A stretch of 64,000 bases of DNA. Origin: Dyadobacter diqingensis (GTDB lineage: Bacteria > Bacteroidota > Bacteroidia > Cytophagales > Spirosomataceae). Position 1 is the first letter of the stretch. Every line of letters begins with the position of its first letter. The notes under the pieces are model-generated. The model worked only from the letters and a program-made list of their open reading frames with translations, was not told the DNA's origin and did not search any database. This document shows, in pieces, positions 17,190 through 24,621 of this stretch. Location: positions 124,001 to 188,000 of the forward strand of contig NZ_JAMXKF010000008.1 of assembly GCF_024220585.1 (NCBI RefSeq), given 5' to 3'. The translations under genes and the position numbers were made by a program.

Positions 17190-18425
17190 ATGAATAAAAT
17201 ATTGAAAATCAGCGGATTAATTTTCGTTCTTGTAGCAGCGGGTTTTCTTAGCTGTTCTGATGCGGAAGTAGATTCCAAACCAAACGAGGTCCGTCCGGTA
17301 GTTATCCCGGAACGGATCGCAGCTGGTACAAATGATTTTGCTTTCGATTTTTTTAAAAATTTACAGCAGGTCGGCAGTCCTGACGAAAATTTATTTGTCT
17401 CTCCTTTAAGCCTTCACATGGCGTTAGGAATGCTATTGAACGGTGCCGAAAATGAAACAGCGGCCGAGATTTTAAAGGCCCTCAAAATGGAAGGTGTTTC
17501 GATCGCGGATCTTAATAAAGCCTATCAGACGCTTTTAAATGATATGCCTGTTGCGGATTCTAAGGTGAGCCTGGGCCTGGCCAATTCGGTCTGGTATAAA
17601 AGTACTTTTCAGGTTGAGACAGATTTTACCAATGTCCTGAAACAATCCTTCAATGCCGAGGTAACCGGGCTTGAATTTAACAATGCAGCCACGGAAAGAA
17701 TCAATAAATGGGCAAGTGACAAAACCAATGGCAAAATCAAGCAGGTTCTGGATAAGATTGATGCTGATGCCGTTATGTTTTTGCTGAACGCCTTGTATTT
17801 CAAAGGAGACTGGACCACAAAATTCGATTCAAAAAATACACTGGATAAGCCATTTCATCTTCAGACAGGAACCGATAGGAATGTAAAAATGATGTTTACA
17901 AAATCAGATTTTGCACTATCAGGTTCCGAAAAATATACAGCAGTTAAATTGCCTTATGGCAACAAGCAGTTTGAAATGACTTTGCTGCTCCCTCAAAACG
18001 GCAGTAACATCACGGAGGTTATGAATTCAATTACACCCTCGCAATGGAATAAGATCAAATCTGACACGGTCCGGACGGGCATTAACCTCGGGCTACCACG
18101 GTTTTCACTGGAATATTCAGAGCAGTTGAACGGAGTCCTGCAAAAGATGGGCATCAACAAAGCATTTCTGAAATCTGCTGAGTTTGGTAAAATCAATAAA
18201 ACAGCACCGCTTATGGTGAGTTTTGTGAAACAGGATACCTACCTGGGTATTGACGAAAAAGGCACCGAAGCCGCCGCTGTTACCTCCATTGGTATCGTGG
18301 TTACCTCGGCAGGGCCAGAACCCAGAGACGTTATTTTCGACCGCCCGTTTGGTTTGATCATCAGCGAAAAAACATCCAATACCATTCTCTTCATGGGAAG
18401 AATAATGAATCCGGAAAGCAAATAA
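17190..18425 (+). CDS. Lipoprotein serpin (serine protease inhibitor family)
   Basis: From the ATG at 17190 the protein is 411 aa with a lipoprotein signal ending FLSC (Cys22); an upstream ATG at 17151 would add 13 residues before the signal and is less likely. The serpin fold is clear: NLFVSPLSLHMALGMLLNGA, FLLNALYFKGDW, and the reactive loop DEKGTEAAAVTSIGIVV followed by FDRPFGLIISE and ILFMGRIMNP. The hinge GTEAAAVT has the small residues required for loop insertion, so an inhibitory serpin is expected; by alignment with alpha-1-antitrypsin P1 falls near the Thr of IVVTS. It probably protects the envelope from elastase-like proteases. It has its own ECF-type motif. Confidence 0.93.
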   Translation: MNKILKISGLIFVLVAAGFLSCSDAEVDSKPNEVRPVVIPERIAAGTNDFAFDFFKNLQQVGSPDENLFVSPLSLHMALGMLLNGAENETAAEILKALKMEGVSIADLNKAYQTLLNDMPVADSKVSLGLANSVWYKSTFQVETDFTNVLKQSFNAEVTGLEFNNAATERINKWASDKTNGKIKQVLDKIDADAVMFLLNALYFKGDWTTKFDSKNTLDKPFHLQTGTDRNVKMMFTKSDFALSGSEKYTAVKLPYGNKQFEMTLLLPQNGSNITEVMNSITPSQWNKIKSDTVRTGINLGLPRFSLEYSEQLNGVLQKMGINKAFLKSAEFGKINKTAPLMVSFVKQDTYLGIDEKGTEAAAVTSIGIVVTSAGPEPRDVIFDRPFGLIISEKTSNTILFMGRIMNPESK

Positions 18426-18539
18426 TTGCGATAAAGCCGACGGCTGATAGCCGATTGCCGAAAGCCAACTGTTAGCCATGAAATAAAAATATTAAAGAAA
18501 ATAAACGTTGGTGTCAATCGACGTTTTCGGGGTGCGTTA

Positions 18540-18566
18540 TCGTCCGTAGGCTTTGCTCTCGGACGA
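18540..18566 (+). terminator. Probable terminator after the serpin gene
   Basis: TCGTCCG (18540-18546) pairs with CGGACGA (18560-18566), followed by TTTTGTTTG. It lies about 115 nt after the serpin stop and just before the next ECF-type motif, so it may insulate the following gene. Confidence 0.5.
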
Positions 18567-18581
18567 TTTTGTTTGTATACG

Positions 18582-18612
18582 GTTACAACCTTTTTTGCCT
18601 GAATTGTTTCTA
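18582..18612 (+). promoter_or_regulatory. Putative ECF-type promoter of LVIVD lipoprotein 1
   Basis: GTTACAACC at 18582-18590, a 15-nt spacer and GTTTCTA at 18606-18612, 53 nt before the ATG at 18666. Spacing and distance to the start nearly equal those of the copy at 19951-19981. Confidence 0.6.
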
Positions 18613-18665
18613 TCATTTAAGAGAGAAAAAGTTTGACTTAAATATTAACCTTCATCCTCGGCATT

Positions 18666-19910
18666 ATGAAAAAATTCTTACTTTTTTTGACCATGATATT
18701 GCCGGTCAGTGGCTTATGGTCGTGCAGGGATAAGTGTAAAGAAACCAGGCTTGTTGTTCGTCAGATACCAATCTATCATCCCTTCTCGGAGATAAGAAGC
18801 GGTGTGGGTGTTATTGCTGGGCGTGAGATTCAGGATCCAGGCAAAATTGTTGTTCAGGGTAATTACCTTTTTGTCAATGAAATAAAACAGGGTGTGCATG
18901 TCATTGATAACAGCGATCAGGAAAATCCCAGATTTATATCTTTTATCAAAATTCCCGGCAATGGCGATATGGTTGTCCGCGATAACATTCTTTATGCCGA
19001 CAGCTATTCCGACATCGTGTCCATCGATGTCAGAGACCCGGCTCATCCCTTAGAGGTCGGGCGGGTTAATGATGTCTTTTATTCGGGATGGTTTAATAGT
19101 GTACAATGGTCAGTGGTGACAGAGAGGCTGTTTCTTGGCGAATATGATGAGAAATATGAGACGGAGGTAATCGAGGTTGACTGCGAAGACAACACTCCGG
19201 TGCCGACAAGGGAAGTAGTTTATACGTCACCTGTGACTGACAGAATGAAGGCGGTTTCCCGTTTTGCGTTTAAGGATAAATTCCTTTACAGCATTATTAG
19301 TTGGGGCAGTTTGGGAGTGTTTGATTTAGAAACCCCTGCAAAACCGGTTTCCACGAACAGGAAGGTTTTAGAGTCTACCCTTTTTTCTATCGTTCCTTAC
19401 CGCAATAAACTTTTTTTAGGTTCGCAAAACGGAATAGTCCTTTACGACAATACCGACCCGTCTGCTCCGCAAAAGATATCCAATTTTCCGCTGGGTACTC
19501 CCTGCGATCAGGTTACCGTTGATGATGATATTGCGTATGTCACGCTCAGGGCCAATACATTCTGCGGAGGCAATACAAACAAGCTTGATATTATTGATAT
19601 CAGCGATAATAAAGTTCCCAAACTGATCAGGTCCTACCCCATGGAAAGTCCGTGGGCAACGAGCGTTGATTTCCCCCATCTATATCTGTGTGAGGGGGAC
19701 AAAGGGCTCAAAGTTTTTGATGTGAGTGATAAGACGGAGATTGACAAACACCTGTTGTTGGTTAAAAATGATATTGTCGCTTACAGCGTTATTGCGATTG
19801 GTAAAACTTTACTGGTTACCGGTAAGGATTTTCTTTATCAGCTTGATACCACAAATCCCCGTGATCTACGGGAAATCAGTAAAATTCCAGTCAAAAGAGT
19901 AGTGCGGTAA
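18666..19910 (+). CDS. LVIVD-repeat beta-propeller lipoprotein, copy 1
   Basis: The 414-aa lipoprotein has the signal MKKFLLFLTMILPVSGLWSC with Cys20, followed by a second Cys in RDKCKETR. The body is made of LVIVD-type propeller repeats: GNYLFVNEIKQGVHVIDNSD, NILYADSYSDIVSIDVRDPA, KLFLGSQNGIVLYDNTDPSA, HLYLCEGDKGLKVFDVSD. Such proteins are surface or periplasmic beta-propellers of unknown function. It is a paralogue of the next gene and has its own ECF-type promoter motif. No enzymatic residues are visible. Confidence 0.82.
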   Translation: MKKFLLFLTMILPVSGLWSCRDKCKETRLVVRQIPIYHPFSEIRSGVGVIAGREIQDPGKIVVQGNYLFVNEIKQGVHVIDNSDQENPRFISFIKIPGNGDMVVRDNILYADSYSDIVSIDVRDPAHPLEVGRVNDVFYSGWFNSVQWSVVTERLFLGEYDEKYETEVIEVDCEDNTPVPTREVVYTSPVTDRMKAVSRFAFKDKFLYSIISWGSLGVFDLETPAKPVSTNRKVLESTLFSIVPYRNKLFLGSQNGIVLYDNTDPSAPQKISNFPLGTPCDQVTVDDDIAYVTLRANTFCGGNTNKLDIIDISDNKVPKLIRSYPMESPWATSVDFPHLYLCEGDKGLKVFDVSDKTEIDKHLLLVKNDIVAYSVIAIGKTLLVTGKDFLYQLDTTNPRDLREISKIPVKRVVR

Positions 19911-19950
19911 CAATGTATTTTGCTCACTGTCAGTTGATTTTGACTTTGGG

Positions 19951-19981
19951 GTTACAACCTTTCTTCCCTTCTGCGTGTCTA
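19951..19981 (+). promoter_or_regulatory. Putative ECF-type promoter of LVIVD lipoprotein 2
   Basis: GTTACAACC at 19951-19959, a 15-nt spacer and GTGTCTA at 19975-19981, 52 nt before the ATG at 20034. This is the best copy of the motif in the window. Confidence 0.65.
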
Positions 19982-20033
19982 GGATTAAAAAGAGAAATAA
20001 TGTCACGAAGTATACCTAACAAACTCCCTGATC

Positions 20034-21338
20034 ATGAAAACACAACTACTTCCTTTTATCGTCTTCGTCATATCGATTGGATTATTTTCGTGCAATGATC
20101 AATGCGAGGAGACCCGTATAACGCGCCGACTGACTCCGCTGACCCGATCTCTCACAGAGCTTCGCAGCAGTGTTAAGGCGGAATCCAAACATGAACTTGT
20201 TCGCCCGGGTAAAATTTATACAAAGGGAAATTATCTGTTTATCAATGAAATAAAAGAGGGCATTCATGTGGTGGACAACAGCGATCCGGCAAACCCGAGA
20301 TTTGTTTCGTTTATCGTGATTCCCGGAAACGGAGACATTGCGGTCCGTAATAATATTTTGTACGCCGATAGTTTTTCAGACCTTGTTGCACTGGATATCA
20401 GCGATCCTGAAAATGCAAAGGAGGTCAGCCGGGTTCAAAATGTTTTCAGGTCTGGTCAGTTTGACGGTGTTGGCTGGAATGTGTTATATAACGGCGGAAG
20501 CCCGGTCGTTTCCATTCAGGACTACACTGTTGACTATGTTACTGAAACTGTCAGCACGAACTGTGAAGAAAACTGGGCCGGCAACGGAGGCTGGTTTTGG
20601 AATGAGATGTTGTCGTTTACGGCGTCTTTTAGTGCTTCGGGTTCGGCATCTTCTGCGGCCCAGACCAACGGACAGGCGGGTTCCATGGCTCGTTTTGCTT
20701 TGTATGACAAGTACCTGTATACGGTGGAACAAAATAATCTGCACCTGTTCAATATCACAAATCCTGCACAACCGGGTGATTTTAAAACGGTAAGTACGAA
20801 TTTGAATATCGAGACAATCTTCCCATATGAAAACAAGCTTTTCCTGGGAACAACCACAGGTATGCTCATTTTTGATAACGCCAATCCGGCAGAACCTAAG
20901 CAGCTTTCGGTGTTTCAGCATGGCCGTGCCTGTGATCCGGTGGTGGTGCATGATGACGTTGCCTATGTAACCCTGCGTACGGGCACAGCTTGCGCGGGGA
21001 CACAAAATCAGATGGATTTGGTGGATGTCAGTGATGCAAGCTCTCCGAAGCTGATCAAAACCTATCAGATGGAAAACCCGCATGGATTGAGTATCAACTT
21101 CCCGACCTTGTTTCTGTGTGAGGGAGATAAGGGTCTAAAAGTTTTTGATGTAAAGGACAAAATGACGGTAGATCAGCATTTACTCTCTTTTTATAAGGAT
21201 ATGGATGCCTATGATGTGATTTCTCTGGGCAGTAATCTGATGCTGATCGGGAAGGATGGGTTTTACCAGTATGACGCCAGCGATCCGAAAAACCTTCGCT
21301 TGCTTAGTAAGATCCCAGTGAAAAAGGCACTTCCCTGA
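20034..21338 (+). CDS. LVIVD-repeat beta-propeller lipoprotein, copy 2
   Basis: The 434-aa lipoprotein has the signal MKTQLLPFIVFVISIGLFSC with Cys20 and the companion CEETRITRR motif. It shares repeat blocks with the upstream copy (GNYLFINEIKEGIHVVDNSD, ILYADSFSDLVALDISDPE, LFLCEGDKGLKVFDVKDK), so the pair arose by tandem duplication. It differs by a Ser/Ala-rich insertion near residues 190-225 (SFTASFSASGSASSAAQ). Function is unknown; a structural or ligand-binding envelope role is inferred. Genes 21406 and 21999 follow closely and may be cotranscribed. Confidence 0.82.
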   Translation: MKTQLLPFIVFVISIGLFSCNDQCEETRITRRLTPLTRSLTELRSSVKAESKHELVRPGKIYTKGNYLFINEIKEGIHVVDNSDPANPRFVSFIVIPGNGDIAVRNNILYADSFSDLVALDISDPENAKEVSRVQNVFRSGQFDGVGWNVLYNGGSPVVSIQDYTVDYVTETVSTNCEENWAGNGGWFWNEMLSFTASFSASGSASSAAQTNGQAGSMARFALYDKYLYTVEQNNLHLFNITNPAQPGDFKTVSTNLNIETIFPYENKLFLGTTTGMLIFDNANPAEPKQLSVFQHGRACDPVVVHDDVAYVTLRTGTACAGTQNQMDLVDVSDASSPKLIKTYQMENPHGLSINFPTLFLCEGDKGLKVFDVKDKMTVDQHLLSFYKDMDAYDVISLGSNLMLIGKDGFYQYDASDPKNLRLLSKIPVKKALP

Positions 21339-21405
21339 TCACGGTTCCTGGAATCGCTTATTACATCTCTGTTCAATTACTTGTCCGGCTTTTAATGTCA
21401 AGATC

Positions 21406-21987
21406 ATGAAAATATTTTTGTCTTTGTTGTTGTTAACTACATTGTCTCTCGGCTTGGCCAGTGCTCAGGATGCAGTGTTTAAAAAGAAGTTTATAAACCA
21501 TACCGAAGTCGGCGCTTTGCTGGGACGCGTTAAATATGCTCCGGGAGGGTCGGATGAAAAGGTTGACAGTAAAGTTTCCATGTCGGCTCAGACGTTTAAC
21601 GGAATTCAGCTGAGCCCACGTCTGGGTGCCGGGGTAACCATAGGTGCCGACTGGTATAAAACGGCTCTGATAACCCCGATTGCAGCGGGTATTCGCTACG
21701 ATTTGCCTTCACGGGGAAATGCACGTTTTTTTGCCCTGGCAGATGTAGGATACGGTTTTACATGGCTCCATCAGGATTCGGACGGATTCGATACCAAGGG
21801 CGGTTTAATGACAAGTCCGGGTATAGGAATCCGCACGGGAAAGCCGGGCGGATCGTCTTTTACCATTTCAGTGACATATAGAAGACAGGAAGCATTTATA
21901 AAAAAACCGGTGTTTTACAACCAGATCGAGCGGCATGAGGACCGCGTTTATAACCGTATTGCCGTCAAACTGGGAATCAGTTTTTAA
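21406..21987 (+). CDS. Small outer-membrane beta-barrel protein
   Basis: The 193-aa protein has a signal peptide ending near LASAQ and alternating strands that resemble an 8-strand OMP barrel: TEVGALLGRVKYA, GIQLSPRLGAGVTIGADWY, LITPIAAGIRYDL, RFFALADVGYGFTWL, SPGIGIRTG, FTISVTYRRQEAF and a terminal strand YNRIAVKLGISF ending in Phe, as barrels do. It lies 67 nt after LVIVD copy 2 and 11 nt before a small lipoprotein gene, so these three may form one envelope transcription unit. Cargo or partner unknown. Confidence 0.75.
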   Translation: MKIFLSLLLLTTLSLGLASAQDAVFKKKFINHTEVGALLGRVKYAPGGSDEKVDSKVSMSAQTFNGIQLSPRLGAGVTIGADWYKTALITPIAAGIRYDLPSRGNARFFALADVGYGFTWLHQDSDGFDTKGGLMTSPGIGIRTGKPGGSSFTISVTYRRQEAFIKKPVFYNQIERHEDRVYNRIAVKLGISF

Positions 21988-21998
21988 CATGATCAGCC

Positions 21999-22454
21999 AT
22001 GAAAAAGATTTTGTTTGTTTTAATAATTCCTTTTTTCCTGAGCCTTTCCGCTTCAAGGTGTGAAAAGGAATGCTGTGATGTACCGCCGTGCAGTGATACA
22101 CCAACACTCACCGGAACCTGGAAACTTGAAGCGTATCAGAATTTATCTACCGGTATTCCGGAGACTAAACCGGCTGACGCAGATAAAGATATAATTTTTA
22201 CTTTTAAGGATAACGAAAAGAACGGGACGATTGCGGGAAATACTTTTGTAAATACGGTTCAAGGCAGTTATGAATTGCTGGAATATTGCAGAATCCGGGT
22301 AACGTCCTTTGGCGGAACAAAAGTAGGTGAGCCCGCCTGGAGTGGAAGAGCCTGGCTTATTTCAGATACAGAATATCATTACGAAAGAAAGGAGAACCGG
22401 TTGACAATCCATAGAAATCAGGGAATGGAGGCCATGATTTTTAAGAAAATGTAG
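21999..22454 (+). CDS. Small META/lipocalin-like lipoprotein
   Basis: The 151-aa protein has a hydrophobic signal and a possible lipid-anchoring Cys21 (LSASRC) followed by several Cys (ECCDVPPC). From about residue 37 it resembles the META/HslJ or lipocalin-like fold: TLTGTWKLEAYQN, IIFTFKDNEKNGTIAGNTFVN, GSYELLEYCRIRVTSFGGTKVGEPAW. Its role is unknown; META proteins are linked to envelope stress. The 3' end overlaps the convergent glycosyltransferase gene by 14 nt. Confidence 0.65.
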   Translation: MKKILFVLIIPFFLSLSASRCEKECCDVPPCSDTPTLTGTWKLEAYQNLSTGIPETKPADADKDIIFTFKDNEKNGTIAGNTFVNTVQGSYELLEYCRIRVTSFGGTKVGEPAWSGRAWLISDTEYHYERKENRLTIHRNQGMEAMIFKKM

Positions 22455-23562
22455 CGCTGGCTGTTTTGTTTTTCACATCGCCGGATTTGTCAAAAGCTTC
22501 GACGTTGTGGATAAACATGGCATTTCCACGATGGTACCAGTGTCTGAACTTTGCCGACTGATCGACATGATGTGGAAGGTAATCCAGTAAAACAGAAAGG
22601 TCGAACGTTTTTGAAGTGACACCCGCGCCGGAAATCACACCGTCAAGCGCATTACATTCCTGCTCAAAGTGATTCGGTACCGGAACCATCATCACGGGTT
22701 TTCCAAGGTACATCGCCTCGCAAACCGACTCAAAACCGGCTGTTGTAACCAGGGCGCGGCAGGTGCCAAGCATTTTGAGGTATTTTGGGCTGTTAATACG
22801 GTGAAACGAGAGTGTATCGTCGTAAACAAGCTCATCAGGTTCGTCTGCCTTGTCCCAAAAGCAATGCAAACGAACCTCGGGATGAGTAAGGTGCCATGAA
22901 ATAATCTGCCCGCTCAGACTATGGTGCGTCATGTACACCAGGAAGAAATCGTTTTTTACCGGAAAAATATCCTGTATTTCCTGCCTTAATAACGGTGGGA
23001 CAACAATCAGTTTTTCATCAGGCAGAGATTCCATTTCGCGGAAAGACAACGCAAGTCTCTGACTTGCTTTCCAAGAAGCTGCTTTGGAATTAAGATTGAT
23101 GAGTGTCCGGCTGAGCCAGCTGTTTTTGGGAGAAGTGAAATCCGGGTGAAGGATCAGATACTGGTGGGCTACACAAATCATGGGTATTTGTGTCCGGTAA
23201 ATAATGTTGTAAAGCCCGCTGTACGTTTCGTAAAAACTGATGATAAGATCCGGCTGAATTTCCCGGATTGTCTTGTGTATATAGTGTAAACTTTTAATGT
23301 AGGTCGGAAGATGCCTAACCAGGCTTAACAAAGTCCTTTTGGTGTTCATTCCGCCACCGTTGTAAACGATACTCGGAGCATTGAAGTAGTGAACGGGAGC
23401 TTTGATCTGATCGGTAAAAAAGGAGGGAATTTGCCGTCCGACGGCACTGCCGACCATGGCGCCCACCACCTCGTGACCGGCAGTTCTTAAAATCTGCCCC
23501 ATGGAAATCGACTGTGTGAGGTGTCCCCTTCCTTCTCCCTGTACCAAAAACAATATTCTCAT
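22441..23562 (-). CDS. MurG-like (GT28-type) glycosyltransferase
   Basis: The 373-aa protein shows a GT-B fold: MRILFLVQGEGRGHLTQSI with the glycine-rich N-terminal loop and a C-terminal nucleotide-sugar site RALVTTAGFESVCEAMYLGKPVMMVPV followed by HFEQECNA. This pattern is typical of MurG and related UDP-sugar transferases. The gene is 9 nt downstream of an LpxH-like phosphoesterase gene on the same strand, so the two form an operon that probably works on an envelope glycolipid. Acceptor and sugar are not determinable. Confidence 0.82.
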   Translation of the reverse strand: MRILFLVQGEGRGHLTQSISMGQILRTAGHEVVGAMVGSAVGRQIPSFFTDQIKAPVHYFNAPSIVYNGGGMNTKRTLLSLVRHLPTYIKSLHYIHKTIREIQPDLIISFYETYSGLYNIIYRTQIPMICVAHQYLILHPDFTSPKNSWLSRTLINLNSKAASWKASQRLALSFREMESLPDEKLIVVPPLLRQEIQDIFPVKNDFFLVYMTHHSLSGQIISWHLTHPEVRLHCFWDKADEPDELVYDDTLSFHRINSPKYLKMLGTCRALVTTAGFESVCEAMYLGKPVMMVPVPNHFEQECNALDGVISGAGVTSKTFDLSVLLDYLPHHVDQSAKFRHWYHRGNAMFIHNVEAFDKSGDVKNKTASATFS

Positions 23563-23571
23563 TATGCGCTG

Positions 23572-24444
23572 CTAAATGATCCGTCTTTTATCCTGACCCA
23601 GAATAAGTCCCGTAAAGGCCACTTGTTTATCCACAGTCGGGAAGTTTTCTATAACGGTGGTTTTTGATTGTTTCTGGTCCGTTGATTTGTCTTCGAATTC
23701 CTGCTGATTATAGTAAAGCAGGTTCCAGTTTCCGTCGAAATCTTCCACCAATGCACTTAATGTTTCCACCCAGTCGCCTGAATTCATGTACATCACACCA
23801 TCAATTTCACGAATCGAAGGATGGTGGATATGCCCGCAGATTACACCGTCGCAGTCGCGGGAGCGGGCCAGTTCTGTCAGTTTTTCTTCAAAATCCGACA
23901 TGTAATTCACCGCCATCTTCACCGATTGCTTAATCCGCTGCGACAAAGAATAGTACGGCAGACCTTTCCAAGCCCTGTATTTATTATAAAGCTTGTTTAC
24001 CCAAAGCAAAAAGGTATACCCGATATCGCCCAGATAGGCCAGCCATTTCATGTTGGTGGTAATGGAGTCAAAAACATCACCATGGGTGACATAAAAGCGC
24101 TGCGAACCGGAATTGAGAATATAATCCTTTCGGATCTGAAAGTGTTTTCCCAAACGCAAAGGAATGATCTGATCGAGGAAATCGTCATGGTTTCCGCGTA
24201 TGTAGATCACCTTCGTTTTGTTCTCCTCAATCATCTTCAGGACTCTTTTGAAAAACATGGTATGCTTCCGTTTCCAGACACCATATTTTTTCAGCTGCCA
24301 GGCATCAATAATATCACCATTCAGAATAAGCTTTTTGCATGAATAGCTTTTCAGAAAATTGGTAACCTCTTCCGCCTTCGAACCACCTGCTCCGAGGTGT
24401 AAGTCAGAAATGATAATCGTTCGGAAATGAGTTGTTTCTCCCAT
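23572..24444 (-). CDS. LpxH-like metallophosphoesterase (UDP-2,3-diacylglucosamine diphosphatase family)
   Basis: The 290-aa calcineurin-like phosphoesterase has all binuclear metal motifs: SDLHLG (Asp14, His16), LNGDIID, IRGNHDD, VTHGDVFD and CGHIHHP. The DLHLG and CGHTH-like elements and the size fit the LpxH-related group that cleaves UDP-diacylglucosamine in lipid A synthesis, but the C-terminus (about residue 240 on, with KSTDQKQSKTT) is longer than LpxH. Cotranscribed with the GT28-like transferase. A glycolipid role is inferred. Confidence 0.8.
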   Translation of the reverse strand: MGETTHFRTIIISDLHLGAGGSKAEEVTNFLKSYSCKKLILNGDIIDAWQLKKYGVWKRKHTMFFKRVLKMIEENKTKVIYIRGNHDDFLDQIIPLRLGKHFQIRKDYILNSGSQRFYVTHGDVFDSITTNMKWLAYLGDIGYTFLLWVNKLYNKYRAWKGLPYYSLSQRIKQSVKMAVNYMSDFEEKLTELARSRDCDGVICGHIHHPSIREIDGVMYMNSGDWVETLSALVEDFDGNWNLLYYNQQEFEDKSTDQKQSKTTVIENFPTVDKQVAFTGLILGQDKRRII

Positions 24445-24505
24445 GTTACAAATATTCTCATTTCATGTTAACTGGATATTACTGGCAGGTTATCAGTAGG
24501 TTAAG

Positions 24506-24540
24506 TTTTGAGACCTAACTAGTATTACAAAGTCTCAAAA
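24506..24540. promoter_or_regulatory. Inverted repeat between divergent genes (possible operator)
   Basis: TTTTGAGAC (24506-24514) is repeated inverted as GTCTCAAAA (24532-24540), spaced 17 nt. It sits between the LpxH-like gene (minus) and the TonB_C gene (plus). It could be an operator or a weak terminator-like hairpin; no regulator is known. Confidence 0.35.
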
Positions 24541-24621
24541 TTTATTTGACATTATAATATTAGTATAATGAAGGTAAATAGCGGATTCGATATATTTGGA
24601 CACAACAAACTCACCCGCCAC

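Noticed and set aside
18429..18475. GCCGACGGCTGATAGCCGA-like short repeats after the serpin gene
   Set aside because: Imperfect GCCGA/AGCC repetition of about 45 nt; too short and degenerate to call a CRISPR array or tandem repeat.
21360..21390. ATTACATCT as a possible fifth ECF-type site before the barrel gene
   Set aside because: Poor match in both halves and only 16 nt to the ATG, unlike the 52-67 nt of the other non-sigma sites.
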